A stretch of 64,000 nucleotides of DNA from Halococcus hamelinensis 100A6 (GTDB lineage Archaea > Halobacteriota > Halobacteria > Halobacteriales > Halococcaceae). Position numbers and translations under genes: made by a program. The notes under the pieces are model-generated. The model searched no databases. It saw nothing but the letters and a program-made list of their open reading frames with translations, and was not told the DNA's origin. Positions within the stretch are counted from its first letter, which is position 1. Every line of letters begins with the position of its first letter. Positions 35,534-44,249 of this stretch are shown piece by piece. The stretch covers positions 86,507 to 150,506 of the forward strand of contig NZ_AOMB01000033.1 in NCBI RefSeq assembly GCF_000336675.1, written 5' to 3'.

Positions 35534-36697
35534 ATGGAAATAACAGAAATCAACGCCTACGGCGTCAACGTCCCCTTAGTACCGTTCGAGGAGGGTGGGC
35601 TCGCTCCCTACGTAACGAACCACAACTCCCTGGATGACATGGACCGGATCCTGGTCGAAGTGAAAACCGACGACGGTCTCTCCGGTTGGGGTGAAGTGCG
35701 GTCGTTCCTCACCCCGGAAGCGACCATCTCGGTCATCGAAGACGGTGTTCAACCACTCGTTTTGGGTCAGTCTCCGTTCGAACTCGAAAAGCTCCGGCGA
35801 CAGGTGTTTATCGAGTATACGAATGCAGACATGTTCTTCGCCCCGGTCGAGGTCGCGTGTTGGGATATTGTCGGCAAAGCCCTCGATGAGCCGGTGTATA
35901 AGCTGCTCGGTGGATGGACGACACCGACACAGACTGAGACTAAACATCGAAGCAATCAAGGGGAGTATGATGACGAGAAAGCGGTTGAGATCGCGTACTG
36001 TCTCGGTATCCTCTCACCGGAGAAATCCCGAGAGCGAGCCGCTGAAGTGCTTGAGTCTGGCTACTCCGTTCTGAAAACGAAGGCCGGCCGGGATTGGAAA
36101 ACCGACGTTGCACGGATCAAGGCGATGCACGACGAAGTGGACGGTGAGTTGGAGTTCCGCCTGGACCCAAATCAGGGCTGGACTACCGACCAAGCGATCC
36201 GAGTCGGTTCATCACTCGCCGACGCAGGGATCTATCTCCAGTACATGGAGCAACCGATCAGAGTCAACGCTCACAAGTCGCTCGCGAGTTTGAAAAACCA
36301 GACTGGACAGCCGATCGGTCCCAACGAGGACACGTACATTCCCAATAACCTCCGGCGACTGATCGACGCAGGTGCCATCGATGTCGCAGTGCTCGATCTG
36401 ACGCCTGCTGGCGGCATTGCCGGATTACGACAACAGGCAGGCATCGTCGAGGACGCTGGTCTCCCGATGGTTCACCACTGCGCGTTCGACCTCGGTGTGA
36501 GAACAGCAGCCATCTTGCACGCCGTCTACGGCATCCCTGGCTTCTCCATGCCACCCGATTCGACGTACTACGCATGGGAGGACGACGTGATCGAATGCGA
36601 ATTCACTGTCGACAACGGAGCGATCGAGGTGCCAGAGGAGCCTGGTCTCGGTATTGATATCGACCGCAGCCGTATCGAGGAGTATCGCATCGCATGA
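35534..36697 (+). CDS. Enolase-superfamily (mandelate racemase/muconate lactonizing) enzyme
   Basis: About 388 residues. The capping domain begins MEITEINAYGVNVPLVPFEE. The barrel shows SVLKTKAGRDW (KxK-type base), FRLDPNQGW (metal Asp), YMEQPIR (metal Glu), GPNEDTYIP (third ligand) and MVHHCAFDLGVRTAA (His near the seventh strand). Members dehydrate, racemise or cycloisomerise carboxylic acids through an enolate. ATG 35498 is an alternative start. Its stop overlaps the creatininase start. The substrate is unknown. Confidence 0.88.
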   Translation: MEITEINAYGVNVPLVPFEEGGLAPYVTNHNSLDDMDRILVEVKTDDGLSGWGEVRSFLTPEATISVIEDGVQPLVLGQSPFELEKLRRQVFIEYTNADMFFAPVEVACWDIVGKALDEPVYKLLGGWTTPTQTETKHRSNQGEYDDEKAVEIAYCLGILSPEKSRERAAEVLESGYSVLKTKAGRDWKTDVARIKAMHDEVDGELEFRLDPNQGWTTDQAIRVGSSLADAGIYLQYMEQPIRVNAHKSLASLKNQTGQPIGPNEDTYIPNNLRRLIDAGAIDVAVLDLTPAGGIAGLRQQAGIVEDAGLPMVHHCAFDLGVRTAAILHAVYGIPGFSMPPDSTYYAWEDDVIECEFTVDNGAIEVPEEPGLGIDIDRSRIEEYRIA

Positions 36698-37500
36698 TGT
36701 TCGAATCAACGGTACTGAACGACACCGTCTCGCTTGGCGCACAGTCCGCCGACTCCATCGTCAATACTGGCAGCAAGAGTGGGTCCGTTCTCGTTCTCCC
36801 TGTTGGGAGTACAGAACAGCACGGTAAGCATCTCCCGGTCATGACAGATACGCTCTTAGCGAACAGTGTCGCCACGCAAAGCGCGGAGGCTGTCGCCAAC
36901 GATGTTCCAGTACTCGTTGCGCCACCATTCTGGTCGGGCTACTCCCCACACCATCTCTCGTTGGGTGGAACGCTCACCGGCGAGTTCGACGACCTCCTCG
37001 ACCTTCTCTGTGGGATAGCCAGTACTGGGCTTGAAAACGAATTCGATGCGCTGGTCTTCGTTAATGGGCATGGCGGTAACACCCCGCTCATTGACGCTGC
37101 TGTCTCGGAGGTTGGAAAAACCCATCCGGAGGTCGAAGTCCTCGGCTTGACGTATTTCGAACTCGTCACGGACCTAGTCGAAGCCGTCCGGGAGAGCGAT
37201 ATTGGCGGGATGGCTCATGGGGGTGAGTTCGAGACTTCCTTGATGCTCCACCTCTACCCCGAACTGGTCGATACGGAGACCATGCCGGCGACGTACCAAG
37301 ACGAACAGTACGAACTGGCTGGGGCCGACCTCGTCGTCGGCGGACCCGTATCCGTTTATAGGCCGTTCGAACAGTACTCGGAAAGCGGTGCTATCGGGGC
37401 TCCGGAGGTGGCGAACCCGGAGACAGGCGATCGGCTCTTGGATGGAGCCACTACGGCACTCGCAAATCTCCTTCAGGAGGTTCATCAGAACAATGGATGA
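36694..37500 (+). CDS. Creatininase-family amidohydrolase
   Basis: A 268-residue metalloenzyme. Metal and catalytic motifs are VLPVGSTEQHGKHLPVMTDT (Glu, His, Asp), FVNGHGGNTPLIDAA and GMAHGGEFETSLML. The family opens cyclic amides such as creatinine, or acts on formamides and mycofactocin precursors. It overlaps the enolase stop by 4 nt and RidA by 8 nt, so expression is coupled. Its placement beside an enolase and RidA suggests hydrolysis of a lactam or amide in a catabolic route. Confidence 0.9.
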   Translation: MMFESTVLNDTVSLGAQSADSIVNTGSKSGSVLVLPVGSTEQHGKHLPVMTDTLLANSVATQSAEAVANDVPVLVAPPFWSGYSPHHLSLGGTLTGEFDDLLDLLCGIASTGLENEFDALVFVNGHGGNTPLIDAAVSEVGKTHPEVEVLGLTYFELVTDLVEAVRESDIGGMAHGGEFETSLMLHLYPELVDTETMPATYQDEQYELAGADLVVGGPVSVYRPFEQYSESGAIGAPEVANPETGDRLLDGATTALANLLQEVHQNNG

Positions 37501-37870
37501 AGTGTCAACGAACGAAGCACCGGAGAGTATCGGTCCGTTTTCGCAAGGCATCGTCTCTAACTCGATGGTCTACGTTTCGGGACAGGGACCGGTCGATCCG
37601 CAATCGGGCAACATCGTAGAGGGCGATATCCAAATCCAGACAGAACGGACACTGGACAATCTCGCCGCGATTCTTCGAGCTGCAGGATGCTCACTCGACG
37701 ATGTTGTGAGAGCACAAGTGTACGTACGCGACATGAGCCAGTATGACGCAGTCAACGAAGTGTATAGCGGGTATATGAACCAACCCTACCCAGCACGAAC
37801 GGCGATAGAAGTCTCCGAACTGCCCGTCGACATCGATGTGGAAATCGATATGGTCGCAGAACAGAAATGA
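37493..37870 (+). CDS. RidA-family enamine/imine deaminase
   Basis: A 125-residue protein with PFSQGIVSNSMVYVSGQGPV near the N-terminus and PARTAIEVSELPVDIDVEID near the end; the Arg in PARTAIEV binds the substrate carboxylate. RidA trimers hydrolyse reactive enamines and imines. ATG 37493 overlaps the creatininase end. A RidA in this operon hints that an amine is eliminated or an imino acid is formed during breakdown. Confidence 0.9.
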   Translation: MDEVSTNEAPESIGPFSQGIVSNSMVYVSGQGPVDPQSGNIVEGDIQIQTERTLDNLAAILRAAGCSLDDVVRAQVYVRDMSQYDAVNEVYSGYMNQPYPARTAIEVSELPVDIDVEIDMVAEQK

Positions 37871-37986
37871 TACCTGATATGTCGAATCGTACAGATACGG
37901 TCGGGCCGTCGATGCCAACTCCACACGTAGTGCCGGTTAGCACGAGCGGTGCAAGGTCCTTCGGAAATTGCCACTCCAGATAGCCA

Positions 37987-38760
37987 ATGGAAGACGAGAA
38001 CAAGCACTCAGCAGTGACAGTCGAGGGAAAGAACGCAGTCGTGATCGGCGGGACCAGCGGAATTGGACGTGGGATCGCTCGTGCGTTCGTCGAGGACGGA
38101 GCAAATGTCATCGCCACCAGTCGTTCCCAGGAGGCAGTTCACGCGATAACCGAGGAGATACGAAGCGAAGGTGGAACGACAACAGCACAAACGTGCGATA
38201 CAACAAACCGCGAGTCATTGAGCGACCTCAGGAAAGCTGCTGTCGACACGTTTGGCCACGTAGATATTCTGGTCAATTCGGTCTCGACTACCGCTCACGC
38301 TTCGATACTGGAGATGAGTGACGAACAGTGGGATCGGAGTCTGGACGTATTTCTAACAGGGACTTTCTTAGCGTGCCAGATCTTCGCGAGAGAGATGGAT
38401 GAAGGGAGTATCGTGAATATTTCATCGATGTCGGCGGACCAGATCCGCGAAGAACGGCCTGCCTACTGTGCAGCTAAGAGTGGTGTGAATGGCCTCACTC
38501 GTGCTGCATCAGTGGATCTGGCACCTGAAATCCGTGTCAACGCTATTGCACCGGGGTTCGTCAAAACGAAGGCAACAGCGGACCGACTCTCCGAAGGGAC
38601 GTCCACACGCGATAGTATCGATGAACGGACGCCGATGAATCGAGTGGCGGATACGGCGGAAATCGCAGGCGCTGCGATTTATCTCGGGAGCGATGCTTCC
38701 TCATTCACCACTGGAGAGATACTCACAGTCGACGGTGGCTACGATCGTAGCGCTATGTGA
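37987..38760 (+). CDS. Short-chain dehydrogenase/reductase
   Basis: A 257-residue classical SDR. The NAD(P) loop is VVIGGTSGIGRGIARAF, the structural motif LVNSVSTTAHAS replaces the usual NNAG, and catalysis uses NISSMSAD (Ser) with AYCAAKSGVNGLTRAA (Tyr, Lys). A later DGGYDRSAM closes the fold. It is 117 bp after RidA and probably the last operon gene. It likely oxidises a hydroxy acid or sugar-acid intermediate; the cofactor preference is not clear. Confidence 0.88.
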   Translation: MEDENKHSAVTVEGKNAVVIGGTSGIGRGIARAFVEDGANVIATSRSQEAVHAITEEIRSEGGTTTAQTCDTTNRESLSDLRKAAVDTFGHVDILVNSVSTTAHASILEMSDEQWDRSLDVFLTGTFLACQIFAREMDEGSIVNISSMSADQIREERPAYCAAKSGVNGLTRAASVDLAPEIRVNAIAPGFVKTKATADRLSEGTSTRDSIDERTPMNRVADTAEIAGAAIYLGSDASSFTTGEILTVDGGYDRSAM

Positions 38761-38832
38761 CGTGTGATGACTGCAGCGTACGTCGAGTACTGTGTCGATG
38801 CTACTACCGAGAAGAGATCGGGAGAGAGAAGG

Positions 38833-39021
38833 GACAAGGAGCGTCCCGTCAGGTTCGAGGACAACTACGCGTTCGCCCGGGGGCAGGTAACTCGCTGCTC
38901 GACCGTCGTACTCGACTTCACACTTCCCAACAAGCGCCACCATAGCATCGTTCTCGAAACCTGATTGGAGGTATTCGAGAGCCTCCTCAAACGAAGGGTT
39001 GGAGAGCGATAAAACCGGCAT
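38833..39021 (-). pseudogene. nucS: Fragment of endonuclease NucS (EndoMS)
   Basis: The frame encodes VLSLSNPSFEEALEYLQSGF, GKCEVEYDGRAASYLPPGER and VVVLEPDGTLLV, matching the N-terminal DNA-binding domain of NucS mismatch endonuclease. After LLV the sequence becomes unrelated and the whole C-terminal RecB-like nuclease domain is missing. The first codons also do not fully match. It is a truncated relic facing the SDR gene. Confidence 0.75.
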
Positions 39022-39150
39022 AGCCTCCTTTCGAGAGGGCCGCATAAGTATGACGATATTCTGAAAGAAGGGACCCAATGCTGACTTCACTCTCTATCTG
39101 GGACGGGATTTCCGACAGTCATTAGAGAGCGTTCAAAGCAATATCTAAAC

Positions 39151-39261
39151 TCAATCGCTACTCGCTGTAGTGCCGTTCGGTTCGTTTACCGGAGTTGTGA
39201 CCAGCGTCCGATACCGAGTATTGGAGACCACTGAGCCTTTCGGGAGGGTCGCTATCTCCAT
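39151..39261 (-). CDS. Putative micro-ORF, copy 2 of a three-member family
   Basis: A 36-residue frame: MEIATLPKGSVVSNTRYRTL, then VTTPVNEPNGTTASSD. The N-terminal M-x-I-x-x-L and the core G-x-VV-x-x-T-x-YRT-x-V recur in copy 3 at 45462-45608; the C-terminal half of the core recurs in copy 1 at 3556-3636. All three are on the minus strand in gene-poor DNA. Either a micro-protein family or pieces of a repeated element. Confidence 0.35.
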   Translation of the reverse strand: MEIATLPKGSVVSNTRYRTLVTTPVNEPNGTTASSD

Positions 39262-39431
39262 GCGTGATTTGGATTGAGAATCGTTCTCAGTGGGAGGGTT
39301 CTCTCGCTTGATTCCAGAACTAGTGAGAAGATGCCATATAATTATGACAGCCTAGGGGGTTGAGATAGGCAGGCACATCGTAGTGTTGGTCAGCCTTTAT
39401 TATCCTTCCAAGTTACTCTCACTCACCACTC

Positions 39432-40577
39432 ATGAGTGCTGATACGGCAGCGACAGGGGCGGAACAAGAACAGTCCGTAACGCCCCTCGAACTGTTCTTT
39501 GACCTAGTGTTCGTCTTCGCGTTTACGCAGGTTTCGAGTTTCCTTGCGCATCATCTCACATGGACTGGTCTCGCACAAGGTGCAGTACTGCTCGGTGTGT
39601 TGTGGTGGGCATGGGTTTGTTACTCGTGGTCGACCGGTGTCGTGGATACTGAGGAAGAGATGCCCGCGCGACTCGTTGTTCTGGTGGCGATGGCAGGGAT
39701 GTTGCTCGTTGCGTTAGCCGTCCCCGATGCCTTCGGGGAGAGCGCGATCCTGTTTGGAGTCGCGTATTTCGTTGTCAGAGTCCTGCACGTCGTTCATTAT
39801 GTCATCATCGGTCCCACTGAAGCACAGGAGGCGATACTCCGCGTCGCACCGGGATTCCTTGGGGGCCCCGCCTTGCTCGTCGTTGCTGGGTTCTTCGACG
39901 GGACGATACAGGCCATGTTGTGGGTGCTGGCCATCATTGTCGACTACGGTATCGTCTACGTTCGTGGAGTCGAAGGGTTCACCGTTCATGTCGGGCACTT
40001 CGTCGAGCGCCATAGACTTATCATGATCATCGCTCTCGGTGAGTCTATCGTTGCCATCGGTATTGGGACTGAGGAATTGGCGCTAACGCCTCCTGTTATT
40101 GGAGCTACGCTCCTCGGTATCGTGCTCGTCGTCGCACTCTGGTGGCTCTATTTCGATTACGTCGTGCTCGCTGCCGAAGGACGACTGGGGAGAGAAAACG
40201 GAACCGAACAGGCCGTACTAGCACGTGATTCGTACAGCTACCTTCACCTGTTTATCGTCGGAAGTATCGTGTTCGTTGCTCTTGGTATCGAGCAGACCAT
40301 CGCTCATGTCGGCGAACCACTCGGAATCGTTCCTGCTGTGGCATTCTGTGGTGGCTGTGGACTCTATCTGTTCGGTCACAATGCCTTCCGCTATCGTGAC
40401 CATCGTACGGTGAGTTATCTTCGGCTCGCCGTTGGTCTGGTGGCGCTTGCACTCATCCCGGTGGCACTCGAGGTCCCCGCACTCGCTACGCTAGGCTTGC
40501 TCACAGCACTGCTAGTGGGTCTCGCGCTCTACGAGACCATTTGGTCCGAACACCGCAATCGATTGCGGAGCGGGTAA
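39432..40577 (+). CDS. ltrA: Low-temperature-requirement A (LtrA) family membrane protein
   Basis: A 381-residue protein with 10-12 hydrophobic segments. LtrA hallmarks are TPLELFFDLVFVFAFTQVSS near the N-terminus and HFVERHRLIMIIALGESIVA with the conserved Arg-His-x-x-x and Gly-Glu-Ser-Ile. A CTTTATTAT TATA element is centred about 33 bp before ATG 39432, leaving a short leader. The family was named from Listeria cold growth, and its biochemical role is not settled. It appears monocistronic. Confidence 0.9.
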   Translation: MSADTAATGAEQEQSVTPLELFFDLVFVFAFTQVSSFLAHHLTWTGLAQGAVLLGVLWWAWVCYSWSTGVVDTEEEMPARLVVLVAMAGMLLVALAVPDAFGESAILFGVAYFVVRVLHVVHYVIIGPTEAQEAILRVAPGFLGGPALLVVAGFFDGTIQAMLWVLAIIVDYGIVYVRGVEGFTVHVGHFVERHRLIMIIALGESIVAIGIGTEELALTPPVIGATLLGIVLVVALWWLYFDYVVLAAEGRLGRENGTEQAVLARDSYSYLHLFIVGSIVFVALGIEQTIAHVGEPLGIVPAVAFCGGCGLYLFGHNAFRYRDHRTVSYLRLAVGLVALALIPVALEVPALATLGLLTALLVGLALYETIWSEHRNRLRSG

Positions 40578-40648
40578 CGTTAGGTAAGAGTACGCGAACC
40601 AGTCGGTAGCCGGTGAAAGCGTCGAAAATCAACAGGCACCAGCAAGGC

Positions 40649-40774
40649 CTACTCCCTGTGTTCAGGGAGATGATCCTCGATCATTACCTGACGTGCATAA
40701 TCGAGCGAACCGAGTCGTCCATCAGTGTATATCTGGTACTCACACTGCTCACATTGGACATCTATCTCCCCCAT
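40649..40774 (-). CDS. Small CxxC protein
   Basis: A 41-residue frame, MGEIDVQCEQCEYQIYTDGR followed by LGSLDYARQVMIEDHLPEH, has one CxxC pair and the acidic bias of real haloarchaeal small proteins. It starts at ATG 40774 and ends at 40649. A competing plus-strand frame (40613-41017) ends with a CNRCG motif but is poor over this interval, so I favour the minus strand here. Confidence 0.45.
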   Translation of the reverse strand: MGEIDVQCEQCEYQIYTDGRLGSLDYARQVMIEDHLPEHRE

Positions 40775-40819
40775 ACCCTATGTTGGCGCTACACGCGGAT
40801 AACGGTTCTTCGGGGGCAG

Positions 40820-41017
40820 TTCGTTCAAAACCTTCGCGAGCGATGCAATCGGTGTGGTAGCTACTGGGTGCTCTCAAATCGGATACCTATACACTCAACA
40901 GAAGTCTATGAGTTAGCGCGAGAGGTATTCGTGACGCTCTCGGCGTTCGTCATCAGTGAGCGGTATCCCGACCGAAAGTCCCTCAATCCGTTCAAAGTCA
41001 TCATCGAGGCCAGATGA
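40820..41017 (+). CDS. Possible zinc-knuckle protein
   Basis: The frame reads LRERCNRCGSYWVLSNRIPI, then HSTEVYELAREVFVTLSAFV, and stops at 41017. CNRCG plus a helical tail could be a small zinc protein, but the only in-frame start is far upstream at GTG 40613, across the antisense small ORF. It may be the tail of a broken gene. Confidence 0.25.
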   Translation, partial: FVQNLRERCNRCGSYWVLSNRIPIHSTEVYELAREVFVTLSAFVISERYPDRKSLNPFKVIIEAR

Positions 41018-41635
41018 TTACCCGAGGAGGTTATTGAGAGTTAAGAGGATGAAGAGCAGGATAACGGCCTCATTGACGATCCACGAATTGGTGTTCATCC
41101 AATCTCGAACCTTTGGAAGGAATGCTTCTGCCCGCTTACCCAACGCAAGCACAGCAATTGACGGGAGTGCCAGGAGGAGTACAGTACACGAAACGAAACC
41201 GATAGAATCCCTCAACGGCAGACCATTGGCCGAAAGATACGAGCCGACGGCCGCCGAAGTGAGGATATCGGTCGGAAACACACCTAATAGTAGGAATCCG
41301 ATCTTGAACGAAGACCGCGAATTCGCAGACTGTAGTTTTCCCATCCACTTTGGCGGTTCTGCTTTCTCTCTACCGAGATATACCGAGACCATAGCAAAGA
41401 ATAAGAGAAGAAGCACGATTATCTGTAGGCCCATGTGAGAGCTCTCTCCACCCGTCACACTACTACCGAAGAAGTATGCGACCGTGACGATAAGCGTGAT
41501 CGAGAGAGTCGCACCGACGACGAACGACGCAGAGTTTCGACGCCAGTTCTCACTCGTAGCGAGAAAGATTGCGCTGAGAAGTTGCGGCCCAGCAATCATT
41601 ACGATTGCTAATGGAAGAATTGTGAGGAGACTCAT
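41018..41635 (-). CDS. GAP/Sap family membrane protein (LysE-like)
   Basis: About 205 residues with six hydrophobic segments. The first helix reads LLTILPLAIVMIAGPQLLSA, and the middle loop contains KAEPPKWMGKLQSANSRSSF, then KIGFLLLGVFPTDILTSAAV. This matches Sap/GAP proteins, LysE-related exporters of uncertain substrate. ATG 41635 gives a compact start; ATG 41653 adds six residues. It is followed, on the same strand, by an AI-2E permease upstream about 120 bp away. Confidence 0.65.
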   Translation of the reverse strand: MSLLTILPLAIVMIAGPQLLSAIFLATSENWRRNSASFVVGATLSITLIVTVAYFFGSSVTGGESSHMGLQIIVLLLLFFAMVSVYLGREKAEPPKWMGKLQSANSRSSFKIGFLLLGVFPTDILTSAAVGSYLSANGLPLRDSIGFVSCTVLLLALPSIAVLALGKRAEAFLPKVRDWMNTNSWIVNEAVILLFILLTLNNLLG

Positions 41636-41771
41636 CGCCTGCCCATCCTCCATTCCGTTTCGTTACTGTTGCCTTTGAATTTCGTCCAGATCATATTTCG
41701 CATTTTGGCTTTCTCGTTGGTCATCGCATGTTCAACTGTTTGCTTTCCGCTTCCTTGAGCGAGCGGTGTCT

Positions 41772-42944
41772 TTAGGCCGTCTCCCCTCCCTTCAGCGAAT
41801 CGTCGAGGTCCTCGTCCGTATCCTGGAACGTCGTTTGTCCGATATCGAGAGGGGTAGATGGTTCTTCGTCACGAAGGTGTGGGACTACGACCTGGAAGAA
41901 CTGGACGACGACAACCATCAGGAGTGGTCCGAGGAAGATCCCATACCACCCGAATAGTGCCGGTCCAAGTAGATAGGCGAACATCACAAGTGAGAGGTGG
42001 AACATTTTCCCCGAAAGGTACGGTCGGATATATGTTCGGACGACGTTGTCGAACGCCAGTGTCATGAAGACAAAAAACACGAGGGGATACCAGACGAGCG
42101 TTGGATTGGATCGGATAGCCCCCAGCGCGAGAAGTGCGGCGATGCCGAGATAAATGATCGACCGACCGACCAGAGGTACGAGGGTAAAAAGGCCTGTCGT
42201 GACCGCCAGCAAGATAGTTGCGGGGATGAGGAGGTTTCCTGGGGCGAAGAAGTTGAACACGTTGTAGATGATCGCTGTCAGAATCATGATGACGAAGATG
42301 GTCAGCGTGTACCCAAAGAACACGGAATTCAATCCTCTATCAACCGCTTCGAGGTAGTCGATAGAGATGGCGTCGTTGCCGAGAATTTGTTTTTTACCCC
42401 ACCGACTGAGGCGCCGATCCTCTACAAGGAGAAAGAATCCCAAGAGCAGTGAGAGAAACATCATGAAGATACCTGACGCGGCGGCACCGAGGACGACTTG
42501 TGCTTCGGTGAGCATTGATTGCACCGAGAGATCCGAAAGCGTTGTTGCTGCTGTGTCGATCAGCTGATAGGGGTCGTCGGGTATTGAACCGACGTTCACC
42601 GGTGATTGTGCGAGAAGTTGTCTTGAGTCTTCAGACGTCGCAAAGGCGGCGAATTGTCCTAACGCTGCCGAAAGGAAGACCCCGATTAGCAGTACGATAG
42701 GCACGATAATGAAAAGCAACGTGAGCGCTGCAGAGCGGTTTCCGCTCCCGATTCGACGCCCGATACGTCGGTTGATGGGACGAGCGACATAGTAGACGAA
42801 AAGCCCCAAGACCACCCACGGAAGGAAGGTATACCCTACGAAGGCGATGATCCCGACCACTCCTAACCCAACGATCCCCCATGTTATATGCGGTCGAGCA
42901 ATGCGAACCCGCGTTGTTTCCGGAGCTTCTCGTCTTGTAGCCAT
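41772..42944 (-). CDS. AI-2E transporter family (PerM-like) permease
   Basis: A 390-residue protein with about eight membrane segments. Features include HITWGIVGLGVVGIIAFVGY, the long extracytoplasmic loop with TSEDSRQLLAQSPVNVGSIP, and FGYTLTIFVIMILTAIIYNV with later PLVFFVFMTLAFDNVVRTYI, the usual PerM C-terminal region. Members export small molecules or, in halophiles, may act as sodium antiporters. The C-terminal tail DLGQ-like (here SLKGGETA) is acidic. Start ATG 42944 follows the family. Confidence 0.88.
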   Translation of the reverse strand: MATRREAPETTRVRIARPHITWGIVGLGVVGIIAFVGYTFLPWVVLGLFVYYVARPINRRIGRRIGSGNRSAALTLLFIIVPIVLLIGVFLSAALGQFAAFATSEDSRQLLAQSPVNVGSIPDDPYQLIDTAATTLSDLSVQSMLTEAQVVLGAAASGIFMMFLSLLLGFFLLVEDRRLSRWGKKQILGNDAISIDYLEAVDRGLNSVFFGYTLTIFVIMILTAIIYNVFNFFAPGNLLIPATILLAVTTGLFTLVPLVGRSIIYLGIAALLALGAIRSNPTLVWYPLVFFVFMTLAFDNVVRTYIRPYLSGKMFHLSLVMFAYLLGPALFGWYGIFLGPLLMVVVVQFFQVVVPHLRDEEPSTPLDIGQTTFQDTDEDLDDSLKGGETA

Positions 42945-43138
42945 ACTGTAGAGATGGTCTCCAGAATTATTATAAGTATCCCTGAATTACCGGCACTACT
43001 ACTGGAAGTCGACCGACCTACCCGAGTTGTCCAACGACCTGATCGACGTTCTCATCGAACACGCCTTCTCTCTGCCTTTCACTGACTTGAGCACGCATGC
43101 TAGAACTACTTTCCAATTACTGGTGCATGGTCTTCCAC

Positions 43139-44248
43139 ATGAAGCTGTACGACCGGGTGAAGGATCTCCCGGTTCGCATCGATGACTACCATCTCCAATT
43201 TCGTGAAGAGAACTGTACAGGGGATTTCGCGCGGGCGAGCGTCGTACTGTCAGTACAGGATGCAAAACCGGATGCATCCGAGTTCAGGCGGCCATGTACT
43301 CAACTCACTCTCCGCGGTGGTGGCATTGAGGGGAACGGTGAGGATGTCACCTATGACAGCGTCGACCACCACGCACTCCTCGATTCATCGGCCAGTCTCC
43401 CGCTCACTGGCGAGTACACTGTCGAATCATTCTCCGAAGCGCTGGAAAAAGTAGATCTCTTCCCTCATGGTCCGCCCGAGCGAGAGGCTTCTCGCCACTA
43501 TCGACGGTGGGCGTTCGAAAGTGCTGCTCTTGATCTCGCGCTCAAGCAGGCTGACACCGACCTCGCTACCGCTCTTGACCGGACGTACACGCCTGTCTGG
43601 TTTGTAGTGAGCAATCGACTGGGCGACCCGCCGACGTTCGACCGAGTAGAGACATGGCTCGAAATCAACCCAGAGCTAGAGTTCAAGCTCGATATCACTG
43701 CGGGCTGGACGGGTGACCTTATCGAAACACTTGCGGGCACCGGTGCAGTCCGAATCCTGGACTTCAAAGGCCAGTACAACGGTACGATGGTTGACCAGCC
43801 TTCGGACCCCGACCTCTACCAGCAGCTAATCACGGCGTTCCCGTCGGCACTCATCGAAGATCCGGTGCTGACTGACGAGACACGCTCGATCTTTCGGGGA
43901 GAGGAAAGCCGGATCACGTGGGACACACCGATCACGGACATCGAGAGTATCGAAGAGCTACCGTTCAAACCGACTCGACTCAACGTCAAGCCTTCACGGT
44001 TTGGTTCGATTGAAAACTGCTTCGAGACCATCGAGTACTGTCTCAACCACGATATCGGGATGTACGGCGGCGGCCAGACCGAGCTCGGTGTGGGCCGCCA
44101 GCACATTCACGCGCTCGCCTCGCTGTTCTATCCGTCCGCCCCGAACGATATCGCGCCGCGTGCTTACAATCACCCCGAACCCCTGTCTGGACTAGCGAAA
44201 AGTCCACTAGCTCCGCCATCGGACCCTCGCGGATTTGAATGGTCCTGA
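43139..44248 (+). CDS. Enolase-like superfamily protein, divergent
   Basis: A 369-residue protein with an enolase-like barrel. It begins KLYDRVKDLPVRIDDYHLQF and has RWAFESAALDLALKQADTDL, LEFKLDITAGW, RILDFKGQY and LIEDPVLTDETRSIF. Metal-binding Asp, Asp and Glu are suggested by KLDIT, LDFKG and IEDPV, but the usual KxK is not evident. ATG 43139 is preferred because upstream residues in the frame are not conserved-looking. It ends where the broken SLC13 gene begins, in opposite orientation. Activity is unknown. Confidence 0.65.
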   Translation: MKLYDRVKDLPVRIDDYHLQFREENCTGDFARASVVLSVQDAKPDASEFRRPCTQLTLRGGGIEGNGEDVTYDSVDHHALLDSSASLPLTGEYTVESFSEALEKVDLFPHGPPEREASRHYRRWAFESAALDLALKQADTDLATALDRTYTPVWFVVSNRLGDPPTFDRVETWLEINPELEFKLDITAGWTGDLIETLAGTGAVRILDFKGQYNGTMVDQPSDPDLYQQLITAFPSALIEDPVLTDETRSIFRGEESRITWDTPITDIESIEELPFKPTRLNVKPSRFGSIENCFETIEYCLNHDIGMYGGGQTELGVGRQHIHALASLFYPSAPNDIAPRAYNHPEPLSGLAKSPLAPPSDPRGFEWS

Positions 44249-44249
44249 T

